From a virus, in the IMG/VR virus record IMGVR_UViG_3300045256_000087, positions 1-31,353 of that record: DNA of 31,353 nucleotides; one strand, given 5' to 3'. The notes beneath the pieces were generated by a model. The model did not search any database. It was not told where the DNA came from and saw nothing but the letters and a program-made list of their open reading frames with translations. A program made the position numbers and the translations under genes. Each line of letters begins with the position of its first letter. Position 1 is the first letter of the stretch. Positions 12,010-18,547 of the stretch are shown here, piece by piece.

Positions 12010-12258
12010 ATGCCCGAAGAAATTGACCCGGAATAATTGCGTACTGAGTTCCTGAACCAACTTGGTACAGATCGTGCCGTGCAATCTGAATTACAACAAC
12101 ACGAGCAATGGTGGTCCGACCGCCTGGAAGATTACCACAACCGCGGGATACCTGCGCCGCTTGAGGAGTTTGATACACACCAATCTTTGGTACATGATGT
12201 TAACAAAGCCAATGAAGTGGTAATGCAAATCCGAAATTGTCTTAGTAAACTGCCGTAA
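12010..12258 (+). pseudogene. 82-codon gene with an in-frame TAA
   Basis: AGGAGGAG stands just before ATG 12010. Eight codons later is TAA (12034-12036), and the same frame then continues without a break to TAA 12258 (L-R-T-E-F-L-N-Q-L-G ... H-E-Q-W-W-S-D-R-L-E-D-Y-H). The only start after the stop is TTG 12037, which has no ribosome binding site at a suitable distance. With CAA in place of TAA the protein would read D-P-E-Q-L-R. Decayed, or initiated at TTG. Not recognised. Confidence 0.55.
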
Positions 12259-12265
12259 TGGGGGG

Positions 12266-12294
12266 TTGCTTTTCGCAGCACGTGCGCGTATAAT
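12266..12294 (+). promoter_or_regulatory. promoter P9, upstream of tRNA-like genes
   Basis: TTGCTT (12266-12271), 17-bp spacer, TATAAT (12289-12294). Confidence 0.8.
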
Positions 12295-12299
12295 AACTA

Positions 12300-12573
12300 T
12301 AGAAAGATATTCCACTCGCAGTAAACCTACTAGTGGGAGCCTTCTTATAATGTGTTGGGAGGGTAGTCGCCGAGAGGCGGCTATTTCTCTCTTTAGAATA
12401 TGTCTCCGTGGGGAACAATACCCGAGCAACGCGTGCCCTTTGCCTGCTAGCGGACAACCGGTGAGAATCTGGGACGGAGGCTACAAATCCACTTTGGGGC
12501 AAGTCCACAGTTCAGCATTTGCTGGCAAAGTGGTTGGTCAGAGTGCCGGATTTTACTCCGGCATACAAATCAT
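12300..12573 (+). other. structured leader upstream of tRNA-like genes
   Basis: No supported gene. Hairpins are visible: CCACT/AGTGG near 12312-12336, TAGTCGCC/GGCGGCTA (12364-12383) with a GAGA loop, CAGC/GCTG near 12512, and TGCCGGA/TCCGGCA (12544-12562). A 77-aa open frame from ATG 12350 to 12583 has moderate coding character but poor initiation and runs into the tRNA-like gene. A CCGGTGAGAATCTGGGACGG segment (12459-12478) resembles the core of cobalamin riboswitches, but the rest of that motif is missing. Confidence 0.35.
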
Positions 12574-12641
12574 GTCTTGTTAGCTTAATCGGAAAAGCAC
12601 TCGGCAGAGAAGATTCCTCGGTTCGAATCCGGGACAAGACA
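12574..12641 (+). tRNA. tRNA-like gene, anticodon arm defective
   Basis: A 7-bp perfect acceptor stem GTCTTGT/ACAAGAC, U8-A9, a D-arm GCTT/AAGC with a GG-containing loop, and a T-arm CTCGG-TTCGAAT-CCGGG (one G-U) are all normal. Between D and T arms there are only 18 nt, about 5 short, and the 17 nt expected to form the anticodon arm do not pair (CTCGG against GATTC) and lack U33. At 68 nt it looks like a tRNA with a deletion in the anticodon and variable region; no anticodon can be assigned. Confidence 0.5.
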
Positions 12642-12690
12642 ACGGGCTGGCTAGTGGGGCTAAAAATCTGCTAGCAGGGTCTAAATGGTT

Positions 12691-12717
12691 AAGGCGTACT
12701 GCGGTACGCCTTTTCTT
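12691..12717 (+). terminator. intrinsic terminator between tRNA-like genes
   Basis: 9-bp stem AAGGCGTAC/GTACGCCTT (12691-12699 with 12704-12712), TGCG loop, then TTCTT. Confidence 0.85.
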
Positions 12718-12722
12718 AACAT

Positions 12723-12812
12723 GGAGCTTTAGCTTAAAGGGGAAAGCGCCCTCGCTCATAATCGACGGGTTATGTGTCCAGTGGCTGGTGGGTTCGATAC
12801 CCACCAGTTTCC
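12723..12812 (+). tRNA. tRNA-Met(CAT)-like gene, irregular
   Basis: T8-A9, the D-stem GCTT/AAGC and the T-arm GTGGG-TTCGATA-CCCAC are regular. The acceptor stem is weak (GGAGCTT with CAGTTTC, two G-U pairs and one mismatch). The anticodon loop CTCATAA is the one seen in Met tRNAs (CAT), but the flanking stem pairs only with an 8-nt loop and a bulged C, as if one base were missing, and the variable region is about 18 nt with a CCAG/CTGG hairpin. A functional divergent phage tRNA or a decayed one are both possible. Confidence 0.45.
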
Positions 12813-12868
12813 GAAACGCGTTTCGAGGTCCTAATCGATCGTATTAAACATCGGCGCGCCTGCTCCTC

Positions 12869-12897
12869 TTGCTTTATTTTCAAATCTGATATATAAT
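12869..12897 (+). promoter_or_regulatory. promoter P10
   Basis: TTGCTT (12869-12874), 17-bp spacer, TATAAT (12892-12897). The predicted RNA begins with a CTTGC/GCAAG hairpin and reaches a terminator-like stem within 70 nt. Confidence 0.8.
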
Positions 12898-12947
12898 AAA
12901 TATAGCAGTTCGAGCTTGCGTAGGTTCGAGCAAGTTCCTTTCGAAAA

Positions 12948-12972
12948 GGCCCTTGGACGGGCCATTATTTTT
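12948..12972 (+). terminator. terminator or attenuator after P10
   Basis: GGCCC/GGGCC (12948-12952 with 12959-12963) followed by ATTATTTTT. It lies before the next gene start, so P10 may make a short RNA of about 70 nt with partial readthrough. Confidence 0.55.
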
Positions 12973-12981
12973 GGAATGCTT

Positions 12982-13116
12982 ATGAATATAGATGTGTCTG
13001 AGGGATGGATTATGGGCGCTAAGTTATACGCCTCTACGCAAAAAGTCTTTGTGGCTTTACGTAATGCTAAACTGTAGCCGGAAACTTTCTTTGACCGTTT
13101 GTTCGCAATGGTATGA
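12982..13116 (+). pseudogene. 44-codon gene with an in-frame TAG
   Basis: ATG 12982 (weak GGA upstream) reads 31 residues (S-E-G-W-I-M-G-A-K-L-Y) to TAG (13075-13077), then continues in frame with P-E-T-F-F-D-R-L-F-A-M-V to a TGA that overlaps the next gene's ATG (ATGA, 13113). The natural junction with the next gene lies beyond the TAG, which argues that the ancestral frame extended through it with a sense codon, plausibly CAG. Function unknown. Confidence 0.5.
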
Positions 13117-13370
13117 ACAAACCTGCCCTTCGGTTTAGCCGATTAGTTGCCCCTTTTACTATCCTCGACGCGGCCAGCTTCGCTAAGATGAAAGCGGACC
13201 TTGAGAACTGGGGCTATGAGGTAGTTGATGCTGCTGCAAATCAGCCCATTGGCATGTACACGTGTTTGTATTGCGGGCATCGGCACGACAAGCCCCTTAT
13301 CGACGGCGCTAAGGACGGCTCGGGCAACTGTCAGAATCCGGCATGCGGTAAACGGCACCCTTGTTGCTAA
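13113..13370 (+). CDS. small zinc-ribbon-like protein (85 aa)
   Basis: The C-terminal half contains C-L-Y-C-G-H-R-H (about residues 51-58) and C-Q-N-P-A-C-G-K-R-H-P-C-C (73-85), a set of Cys and His suited to one or two zinc sites. The N-terminus is a short helical domain (F-A-K-M-K-A-D-L-E-N-W-G-Y-E-V). No ribosome binding site is evident; start ATG 13113 is chosen from the ATGA overlap. If the upstream frame no longer reaches this point because of its TAG, expression may be reduced. Confidence 0.6.
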   Translation: MNKPALRFSRLVAPFTILDAASFAKMKADLENWGYEVVDAAANQPIGMYTCLYCGHRHDKPLIDGAKDGSGNCQNPACGKRHPCC

Positions 13371-13379
13371 AATTGGGGG

Positions 13380-13408
13380 TTGCCTGTTTTCAAAATCGGT
13401 GTTATAAT
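13380..13408 (+). promoter_or_regulatory. promoter P11
   Basis: TTGCCT (13380-13385), 17-bp spacer ending ATCGGTGT, TATAAT (13403-13408). Nearly the same spacer end as P5 and P6. Confidence 0.85.
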
Positions 13409-13454
13409 ATATTCAGCAGTGATTCAAGACAATAAATTAACAAGAAGGTTCTCA

Positions 13455-14516
13455 ATGGTTACATTCGTAGATGACAAGGCTTTAGCGTTCCTCGATGACC
13501 GCATTGGCGATAAAACGGGTACGCAGCGCCAATCAATATTCCAACAGATGGGTGTTAATACTTACTCGCCCATGACGGCATTTGAAGCATACCAAGTTTA
13601 TGGCGATTATCGGGTTGATATTCGTCCTTTCAAGGAAGATGTCCAGGTGTGGGAGAATGGGCGGCTGGTAACCAAGACTGTGGATTCAGACTTCCGCGGC
13701 ATCTATATTAAGGATATGCACGGAGCCGATGTTCGCCTAGGTGAGGTTAAAGGGCGCTACGCGCCGATTCAACCTTCGCAGATTGTACAGCTGTGGGACC
13801 GTTACGTTAAGAAACCTGTAGTCGCAATGGGCTCAGCTGGAACATTAGGACAGACATTTTTCCTCTCTAGCGAATTAGGCGAGATGGATATCAAAGGTGA
13901 CATGACCACCGTGTACCTTGTAGGTGAGTCACCGATGACGGGCAAAGGTAGTATCAAGGTTCGCATCACGCCTGTACGTCACAAGTGCGCCAATATGATG
14001 CAGGTAGCTGCCGCTCGTTCGGTTATGACTAAGAATATTCCGCACACAGGCCAGGTGCTGGATAACGTGGGCGCTTGGATGTCTCATCTTAATACTGACA
14101 TTGCGGCACGCTACCAGCGTATTAAACAAGAATTGCACCAGATGATTGAGACTCCGGTTAAGGTAGAAGACTTTACTTGGTTCACGGAGACCTTGTTTGC
14201 TAAGCCTGAACCGCCTAGTGAAATCGGTAGCACTAAGGATGTTGAACGCCGTAAGAAAGAATTCAAGGCACATACTAGTATGGCAGAACGTCGCCAAGGT
14301 GAATTGAAACTTCTTTACGAGGGCCGTATGACTGGTGCCGAAGACCTGGATGAATCGGTATATCGTTTGTATCAGGCCGCCGCCGAGTTGATTCAGTATC
14401 GGCGAGGCGAAAAGACGGTAGCGAAACGCGCTGAGCAGGTTTTATTCGGTGGCCGAGCAGACGCCATTGCTCGTGCCTATGAGTTATCAATGCAGCTAGT
14501 GCGGGCACGTCGCTAA
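13455..14516 (+). CDS. DUF932 / phage-plasmid TIGR03299-like protein (353 aa)
   Basis: The start is ATG 13455 behind AAGAAGG; the frame upstream overlaps the promoter. Length and pattern fit the DUF932 group found in phages and plasmids: an N-terminal G-x-x-V/I-x-x-Y-S-P-M-T region near residue 35, A-P-I-Q-P-S-Q-I (about 119-126), a G-x-x-F-F-L-S-S-E-L strand and a C-terminal helical part with Ala/Arg-rich helices. The biochemical function of DUF932 is not established; its neighbours elsewhere suggest a replication or recombination accessory role. It forms its own unit between P11 and a hairpin. Family assignment is from pattern memory only. Confidence 0.65.
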   Translation: MVTFVDDKALAFLDDRIGDKTGTQRQSIFQQMGVNTYSPMTAFEAYQVYGDYRVDIRPFKEDVQVWENGRLVTKTVDSDFRGIYIKDMHGADVRLGEVKGRYAPIQPSQIVQLWDRYVKKPVVAMGSAGTLGQTFFLSSELGEMDIKGDMTTVYLVGESPMTGKGSIKVRITPVRHKCANMMQVAAARSVMTKNIPHTGQVLDNVGAWMSHLNTDIAARYQRIKQELHQMIETPVKVEDFTWFTETLFAKPEPPSEIGSTKDVERRKKEFKAHTSMAERRQGELKLLYEGRMTGAEDLDESVYRLYQAAAELIQYRRGEKTVAKRAEQVLFGGRADAIARAYELSMQLVRARR

Positions 14517-14520
14517 CAGT

Positions 14521-14540
14521 AAGGGGCGCAAGCCCCTTTA
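14521..14540 (+). terminator. GCAA-loop terminator hairpin
   Basis: AAGGGGC/GCCCCTT around a GCAA tetraloop (14521-14538) then TA. The short U-run suggests moderate strength. Confidence 0.65.
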
Positions 14541-14554
14541 TCAAGGGGGTTGTT

Positions 14555-14645
14555 ATGGCTGGGTTTATGCTCGATGGTCAATATTTTTATCCTCAGTCGC
14601 GTAAGACCCCTTGCTTTAGCTATGGGGACAAGCGCGACACCTTAC
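14555..14645 (+). pseudogene. 5' part of a gene split by the IS200/IS605 insertion
   Basis: AAGGGGG precedes ATG 14555. The frame reads M-A-G-F-M-L-D-G-Q-Y-F-Y-P-Q-S and runs to D-T-L at a TTAC (14642-14645), the insertion point; beyond that it goes on into the element and stops at 14683. Joining base 14645 to 16251 gives an uninterrupted 345-nt frame (114 aa) reading D-T-L-H-W-D-K-I-I-S across the junction. The gene product is not recognised. Confidence 0.7.
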
Positions 14646-14674
14646 TCGCGTTAGCGAGATATAGGTTAGACAGC

Positions 14675-14703
14675 TTGCGCTAATCTAACATTTAGTGTAT
14701 AAT
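14675..14703 (+). promoter_or_regulatory. promoter of the IS, within its left-end hairpin
   Basis: TTGCGC (14675-14680), 17-bp spacer, TATAAT (14698-14703). Transcription would start at about 14710, on the GTG that may begin tnpA. Confidence 0.6.
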
Positions 14704-14709
14704 CTCTTT

Positions 14710-15108
14710 GTGGAAAAAGAGATTAAATCAAACCACAATATTGTTTACACCTGCCGGTATCACGTGGTTTTCTGCCCCAAATACCGACGCAGTGTTTTGA
14801 CTCCGCCAATAGACGAACGGCTCAAAACTATTATACTCGAAACTATCGAGAAATGGGGTCAAGAGTTCATCGAAATGGAAGTTATGCCTGACCACGTTCA
14901 TTTGCTGGTTGGGTGTGACCCTCAGTTCGGTATTCACCGGCTGGTTAAATACATCAAAGGCACGAGTAGCTATTTGCTTAGAAAAGAATTTCCCGAACTC
15001 AAAAGCCGTCTGCCTAGTCTGTGGACTAATTCTTACGCTGTGTTTACCACTGGTGGTGTTACTATCGAAGTAATGAAACGATATATCGAAAGCCAAAAAG
15101 GTAAGTAG
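14710..15108 (+). CDS. tnpA: TnpA, Y1 HUH transposase
   Basis: Single-strand transposase of the IS200/IS605 family. The HUH motif is in M-P-D-H-V-H-L-L-V (His about residues 62 and 64) and the catalytic Tyr in V-M-K-R-Y-I-E-S-Q (about residue 125); Y-H-V-V-F-C-P-K-Y-R-R near residue 17 is a family signature. Length (132 aa from GTG 14710) is normal. A GTG at 14695 is in frame, but it lies upstream of the predicted transcription start; starting at 14710 would make a leaderless mRNA. It excises and inserts the element by recognising the end hairpins and the TTAC target. tnpB follows 3 nt after the stop. Confidence 0.9.
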   Translation: MEKEIKSNHNIVYTCRYHVVFCPKYRRSVLTPPIDERLKTIILETIEKWGQEFIEMEVMPDHVHLLVGCDPQFGIHRLVKYIKGTSSYLLRKEFPELKSRLPSLWTNSYAVFTTGGVTIEVMKRYIESQKGK

Positions 15109-15111
15109 TAA

Positions 15112-16248
15112 GTGAAAAGTCGTAAAGCTTACAAGTTCAGGCTTATGCCAACTAGAAGCCAAGAAGCTAAACTCTTGGCTGTGTTGGATTTGAACCGTGA
15201 GCTTTACAACGCCGCCCTTCAAGAGCGTCGGGATGCCTACCGAATGTGCGGCAAATCTATCAACTATATAGACCAGGCTAATCAACTGCCCGAAATTAAA
15301 GAGGTGCGGCCAGACCTACAAGGAGTTTACTCCCAGATATTGCAAGACACCTTGCGCCGCCTGGACAAGACCTGGGGGGCGTTCTATGAGCGCGTGAAGA
15401 AGGGTGTCAAAGCAGGCTTTCCTCGTTTCAAAGCCCGCGAACGTTATACCAGCTTCACCTATCCTCAATCGGGTTGGTCGCTTCACAATGACCGTTTGAC
15501 CCTCTCCAAGCTTGGTACGTTCAAACTTAAATTGCACCGGGCGGTCGCTGGTAAAGTTAAAACCTGTAGTATTGTCAAAGATGGCCTTAGTTGGTTCGCT
15601 GTCTTTTCGGTCGAATACGAATTTGAACCACCAGTACATGAGGGTGAAGCAGTTGGAATCGATGTTGGTCTTGAACATTTTGCTAATTTGTCGAGTGGCG
15701 AACAAGTTGAAAACCCGCGCTTTTTTCGTAAGAGCGAAAAACATCTGGCGAAGGTGCAACGGAAGCTGGCAAAGGTTCGTCATCTGCCCCGAACTAGCCC
15801 CGTCAAACAAAAGGCTAAGCGGGCAGTTAGCCGGGCTTTTAGGCGTATTCGTAATCAACGTCTTGACTTCGCGCATAAACTCTCCAGACAGCTTGCTCAT
15901 ACCTACAGCTTAATTGCCCTCGAAGATTTGAACGTCAAAGGGCTGGCAGCTTCCCGGCTTGCCAAGTCTGTGAACGATGCCGGATGGTCGCTTTTCATCA
16001 ATCTACTTGCCTACAAAGTGGAAGAAACTGGTAGCAAGCTGGTAAAAGTAGACCCCTGTATGACCTCACAGACCTGTCCCCAGTGCGGCAATATCCACAA
16101 AAAGGAACTTTCCCAGCGGTGGCATTCCTGCCCATGTGGGTGTGAAATGCACCGAGACGAAGCTGCCGCCCGTGTAATACTCAGTCGTGGATTAGCGACT
16201 GCCGGTAAACAATCCGTAGATGCCCCGCCCTTTAGGGCTGGGGTCTAA
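15112..16248 (+). CDS. tnpB: TnpB, RNA-guided RuvC-type nuclease
   Basis: 378 aa with a GTG start close behind tnpA. The RuvC catalytic residues are visible: Asp184 in V-G-I-D-V-G-L-E, Glu271 in L-I-A-L-E-D-L-N-V-K and Asp349 in H-R-D-E-A-A-A. The zinc finger (C-P-Q-C near 322-325, C-P-C-G-C near 340-344) lies between the last two. TnpB proteins cut DNA guided by an RNA made from the element's right end and help the transposon persist after excision. The protein looks full length and active. Its 3' end overlaps the right-end hairpin, where such guide RNAs are encoded. Confidence 0.92.
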   Translation: MKSRKAYKFRLMPTRSQEAKLLAVLDLNRELYNAALQERRDAYRMCGKSINYIDQANQLPEIKEVRPDLQGVYSQILQDTLRRLDKTWGAFYERVKKGVKAGFPRFKARERYTSFTYPQSGWSLHNDRLTLSKLGTFKLKLHRAVAGKVKTCSIVKDGLSWFAVFSVEYEFEPPVHEGEAVGIDVGLEHFANLSSGEQVENPRFFRKSEKHLAKVQRKLAKVRHLPRTSPVKQKAKRAVSRAFRRIRNQRLDFAHKLSRQLAHTYSLIALEDLNVKGLAASRLAKSVNDAGWSLFINLLAYKVEETGSKLVKVDPCMTSQTCPQCGNIHKKELSQRWHSCPCGCEMHRDEAAARVILSRGLATAGKQSVDAPPFRAGV

Positions 16249-16250
16249 TC

Positions 16251-16504
16251 ACTGGGATAAAATAATCTCAATCGAAACTGAAGCTGCGATATATGATCAC
16301 GGTGACTATGACCCTAAGAACGGTTACTCAAAAGACCGCGGAGTTAGAATACACACTGTGGGTATAGCAGATGATGGTGATGGTAATAAAGTCTCGCTGG
16401 CTTTCGAGTTTGTCGGGTCTGGCGTTGATTGGCTTCGCCAGCACCTGCGCTGGTTAACTGGTTCAACTAATCAATCCGCTTACCAAGAATATAGCACTAA
16501 ATAA
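16251..16504 (+). pseudogene. 3' part of the IS-split gene
   Basis: It continues the frame of 14555-14645 after the element: H-W-D-K-I-I-S-I-E-T-E-A-A-I-Y-D, then D-R-G-V-R-I-H-T-V-G-I and S-L-A-F-E-F-V-G-S. It is open upstream into the IS right end but without a proper start there. Well preserved, so the insertion looks recent. Not recognised; the strand pattern suggests a small mixed alpha/beta domain. Stop at 16504, 1 nt before the helicase ATG. Confidence 0.7.
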
Positions 16505-16505
16505 T

Positions 16506-18041
16506 ATGCCTACGTTTAAAGGGACTCGTTACTATATGGCTCCGCGTAATGCGGAGTCCATTGCCTACTTAGGCCACAAGAAGCCAAAGGGAATTCTTAT
16601 TCCGGCGATGCAGTGTAATGTCGATGCCTTGCGAGACCACGGATACAGACCCGAGCAGCTGTTATCCGTCGACCAAGAGATGTATTATAATATTCGGCCG
16701 GAGGAGCACCCCTGTTATAGTAAAGCATTTGATCATCAAAAAGATACGATAGAACGCGCGTTTGTTTCTTGCTTCCCCGGGATACTTTTGCATCTGTCGC
16801 CGGGCTTAGGTAAGACCTTTATCTCTATATTACTGGCCGATTGCTTTACCCGACTCCGTCAGCAGGTATTGGTTATCTGCCAGAAGATTCTATTCGCAAC
16901 GTGGCAGTCCGAGATTAACCAATGGTCCATATACAAGGACCCTGAAATATGGCATGGCAGTATACACAAGCAAGGCCATTGGGTGGTGACTAATTATGAA
17001 TATCTGCAGCGACATCCGGAAGCGTTCGCGCAGCATTGGTCGGTTGTCATTATCGACGAATCCCTACTCATTGCAAACCCCGATGCCAAACGTAGCAAGG
17101 TCATTAGCAAGCTCAAACGTGACCGTGCAATTCTTTTATCCGGCAATCCCACGAATCGGTATTACGACGATCTATGGATGCAACTCCATGTGGTGTGGCC
17201 GGAGGCCTTCAAGGGCTATTGGAAGTTCGCGGAGGAGTGGTGTGTCATTGAGGAAAATGCCTGGGGGAAAAAGCCCATTGCGTCTCGTCTTAGAAGGGAC
17301 CCGATCGAGCACTACTCGGATGTCATCATCCGCAAGACCCAGCAAGAGGAACTTCCAGGTCTACCTCAGTATATTGAGCGTAGACGCGATATAACGCTCG
17401 ATAAAGCGCAGCAAAGGATTCACAACGAGCTGCGTGACGGCTTCGTAACTGAGCTAGAGTCTGGGGCCGAGTTAACGGCCCTTAACAATATTGCCGCCCT
17501 TATCCGGATGCAACAAGTAGTCTCAGGCTTGGTTAACGTTGACCCGACTTCTACAATCTCGGCTAAGCACGATGCTGTCTTAGAAATGTTTAATTCCAAC
17601 GATGTAGAGTTACCCGCGATCATTTGGGTGAACTGGAAGCCGAGTGGCATACAGCTGGCTCAGAAGATTAAAAAGCTCAAACCTCACCTACGCGTTGGTA
17701 TCGCTAACGGTGATGACGCTAAGTCTCTGGAACTATATAAGCAAGGTCAAGTCGACGTATTGTTGTTATCACTGGCAGTAGCTAAATTTGGGCATACACT
17801 CACCAATACTCAACATGTCATTTACGTTGACCGAACTTTGAATCCAGACGACTATATTCAAAGCCGGGCGCGCGTAGTCCGGATTGGTCTCAAGCACCAC
17901 CCCGTACTCACGGTTATAAGGGCACCGGGTTCAGTGGATGATATTATAGAAGACATACTTGCCGGCAAGCTAGCTAGCATCGCAGTCGTGAATGCGCTAG
18001 ACTTGTTGGTACTATTGAAAGGATTAGGTAGATGGAGGTAA
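16506..18041 (+). CDS. SNF2-type DEAD/DEAH-box helicase (511 aa)
   Basis: Superfamily 2 ATPase. Walker A S-P-G-L-G-K-T (residues 98-104), Walker B I-I-D-E-S (182-186), motif III-like S-G-N-P-T-N (212-217, in place of the common S-G-T-P), and in the second RecA lobe the Q-S-R-A-R-V-V-R-I-G motif (about residue 465), the SNF2 version of motif VI. The size, the Q-x-R-A-x-R-I-G signature and the absence of nuclease domains fit phage SNF2 helicases that act in replication or recombination. The ATG follows the stop of the IS-split gene without a clear ribosome binding site. It overlaps the RuvC-like gene by 10 nt. Confidence 0.85.
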   Translation: MPTFKGTRYYMAPRNAESIAYLGHKKPKGILIPAMQCNVDALRDHGYRPEQLLSVDQEMYYNIRPEEHPCYSKAFDHQKDTIERAFVSCFPGILLHLSPGLGKTFISILLADCFTRLRQQVLVICQKILFATWQSEINQWSIYKDPEIWHGSIHKQGHWVVTNYEYLQRHPEAFAQHWSVVIIDESLLIANPDAKRSKVISKLKRDRAILLSGNPTNRYYDDLWMQLHVVWPEAFKGYWKFAEEWCVIEENAWGKKPIASRLRRDPIEHYSDVIIRKTQQEELPGLPQYIERRRDITLDKAQQRIHNELRDGFVTELESGAELTALNNIAALIRMQQVVSGLVNVDPTSTISAKHDAVLEMFNSNDVELPAIIWVNWKPSGIQLAQKIKKLKPHLRVGIANGDDAKSLELYKQGQVDVLLLSLAVAKFGHTLTNTQHVIYVDRTLNPDDYIQSRARVVRIGLKHHPVLTVIRAPGSVDDIIEDILAGKLASIAVVNALDLLVLLKGLGRWR

Positions 18042-18547
18042 CAGTGCATCCCAGTCCCCTAGTTATGGCCTTTGACATAGGCGTAACTACGGGCTACGCC
18101 GCCTTATCAAATACTGGTCAAATACTAGAGCTAGAAGATATCCCCGATAATGTTACGGCTACTCGTATAGTATCTCTGGTAGTTTCTCGCAAACCTCGTT
18201 TTGTTGTATTTGAGAAAGCTTTGTCCCCTACTATATCCCAAATGAATCGGTCTCTTGCCGAGAAACAGATGGCAATATACGCTGCGGTGTCGGGAGCCTA
18301 CTGGTGTGAGGCGCGCCAGTGGAAGCCGAGTCTATATGCTAAGGCACCTACTCCTAAAAAATTTCTAGGTCAGACTCTATCTAAACATCAACGTGATGCC
18401 ATACGTATTGCAGCGTGGTACTTAGGCCACGTCTTAGGAGGTCAGCATGGTGACTACGAACCAATGGAATACGAAAGGGAGACCCTTGCATCCTGGCGGA
18501 ACGCAATCGCATCCGCATATAACGGACCATTACAAGTGGGATTATGA
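18032..18547 (+). CDS. RuvC-like Holliday junction endonuclease (171 aa)
   Basis: RNase H-fold nuclease of the RuvC group. The N-terminal strand V-M-A-F-D-I-G-V-T-T-G-Y-A carries Asp15, F-V-V-F-E-K-A carries Glu61, and S-K-H-Q-R-D-A-I-R-I-A carries Asp122, the usual order of acidic residues. Length matches bacterial and phage RuvC. It should resolve branched DNA during replication and recombination. The gene overlaps the helicase gene upstream and the next gene downstream (101 nt), so it is in the same unit. No frameshift or missing residue. Confidence 0.8.
   Translation: MEVTVHPSPLVMAFDIGVTTGYAALSNTGQILELEDIPDNVTATRIVSLVVSRKPRFVVFEKALSPTISQMNRSLAEKQMAIYAAVSGAYWCEARQWKPSLYAKAPTPKKFLGQTLSKHQRDAIRIAAWYLGHVLGGQHGDYEPMEYERETLASWRNAIASAYNGPLQVGL

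Larger units (their letters stand above)
14646..16250 (+). mobile_element. IS200/IS605-family element with tnpA and tnpB
   Basis: About 1.6 kb. The left flank is TTAC (14642-14645), a typical IS200/IS605 target. Near the left end is a hairpin GTTAGA/TCTAAC (14664-14689) with inner AGC/GCT pairs. The right end has the CCCC-x-CCC/GGG-x-x-GGGG hairpin (16222-16242) usual for these elements. There is no target duplication, as expected of this family. Both genes are intact, so the element may be active. Ends are placed by restoring the host frame and are exact to within one or two bases. Confidence 0.85.

Noticed and set aside
14728-15285. 185-aa open frame on the minus strand across tnpA and the start of tnpB
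   Set aside because: It is the antisense shadow of two clearly identified transposon genes and has no ribosome binding site.
15316-15900. 194-aa minus-strand open frame
   Set aside because: It lies wholly opposite tnpB, whose catalytic motifs fix the plus-strand frame.
17382-17396. 15-bp match to TAGACGCGATATAAC in the island at about 5018
   Set aside because: It is inside the helicase gene, and one such match is near chance for a window of this size.
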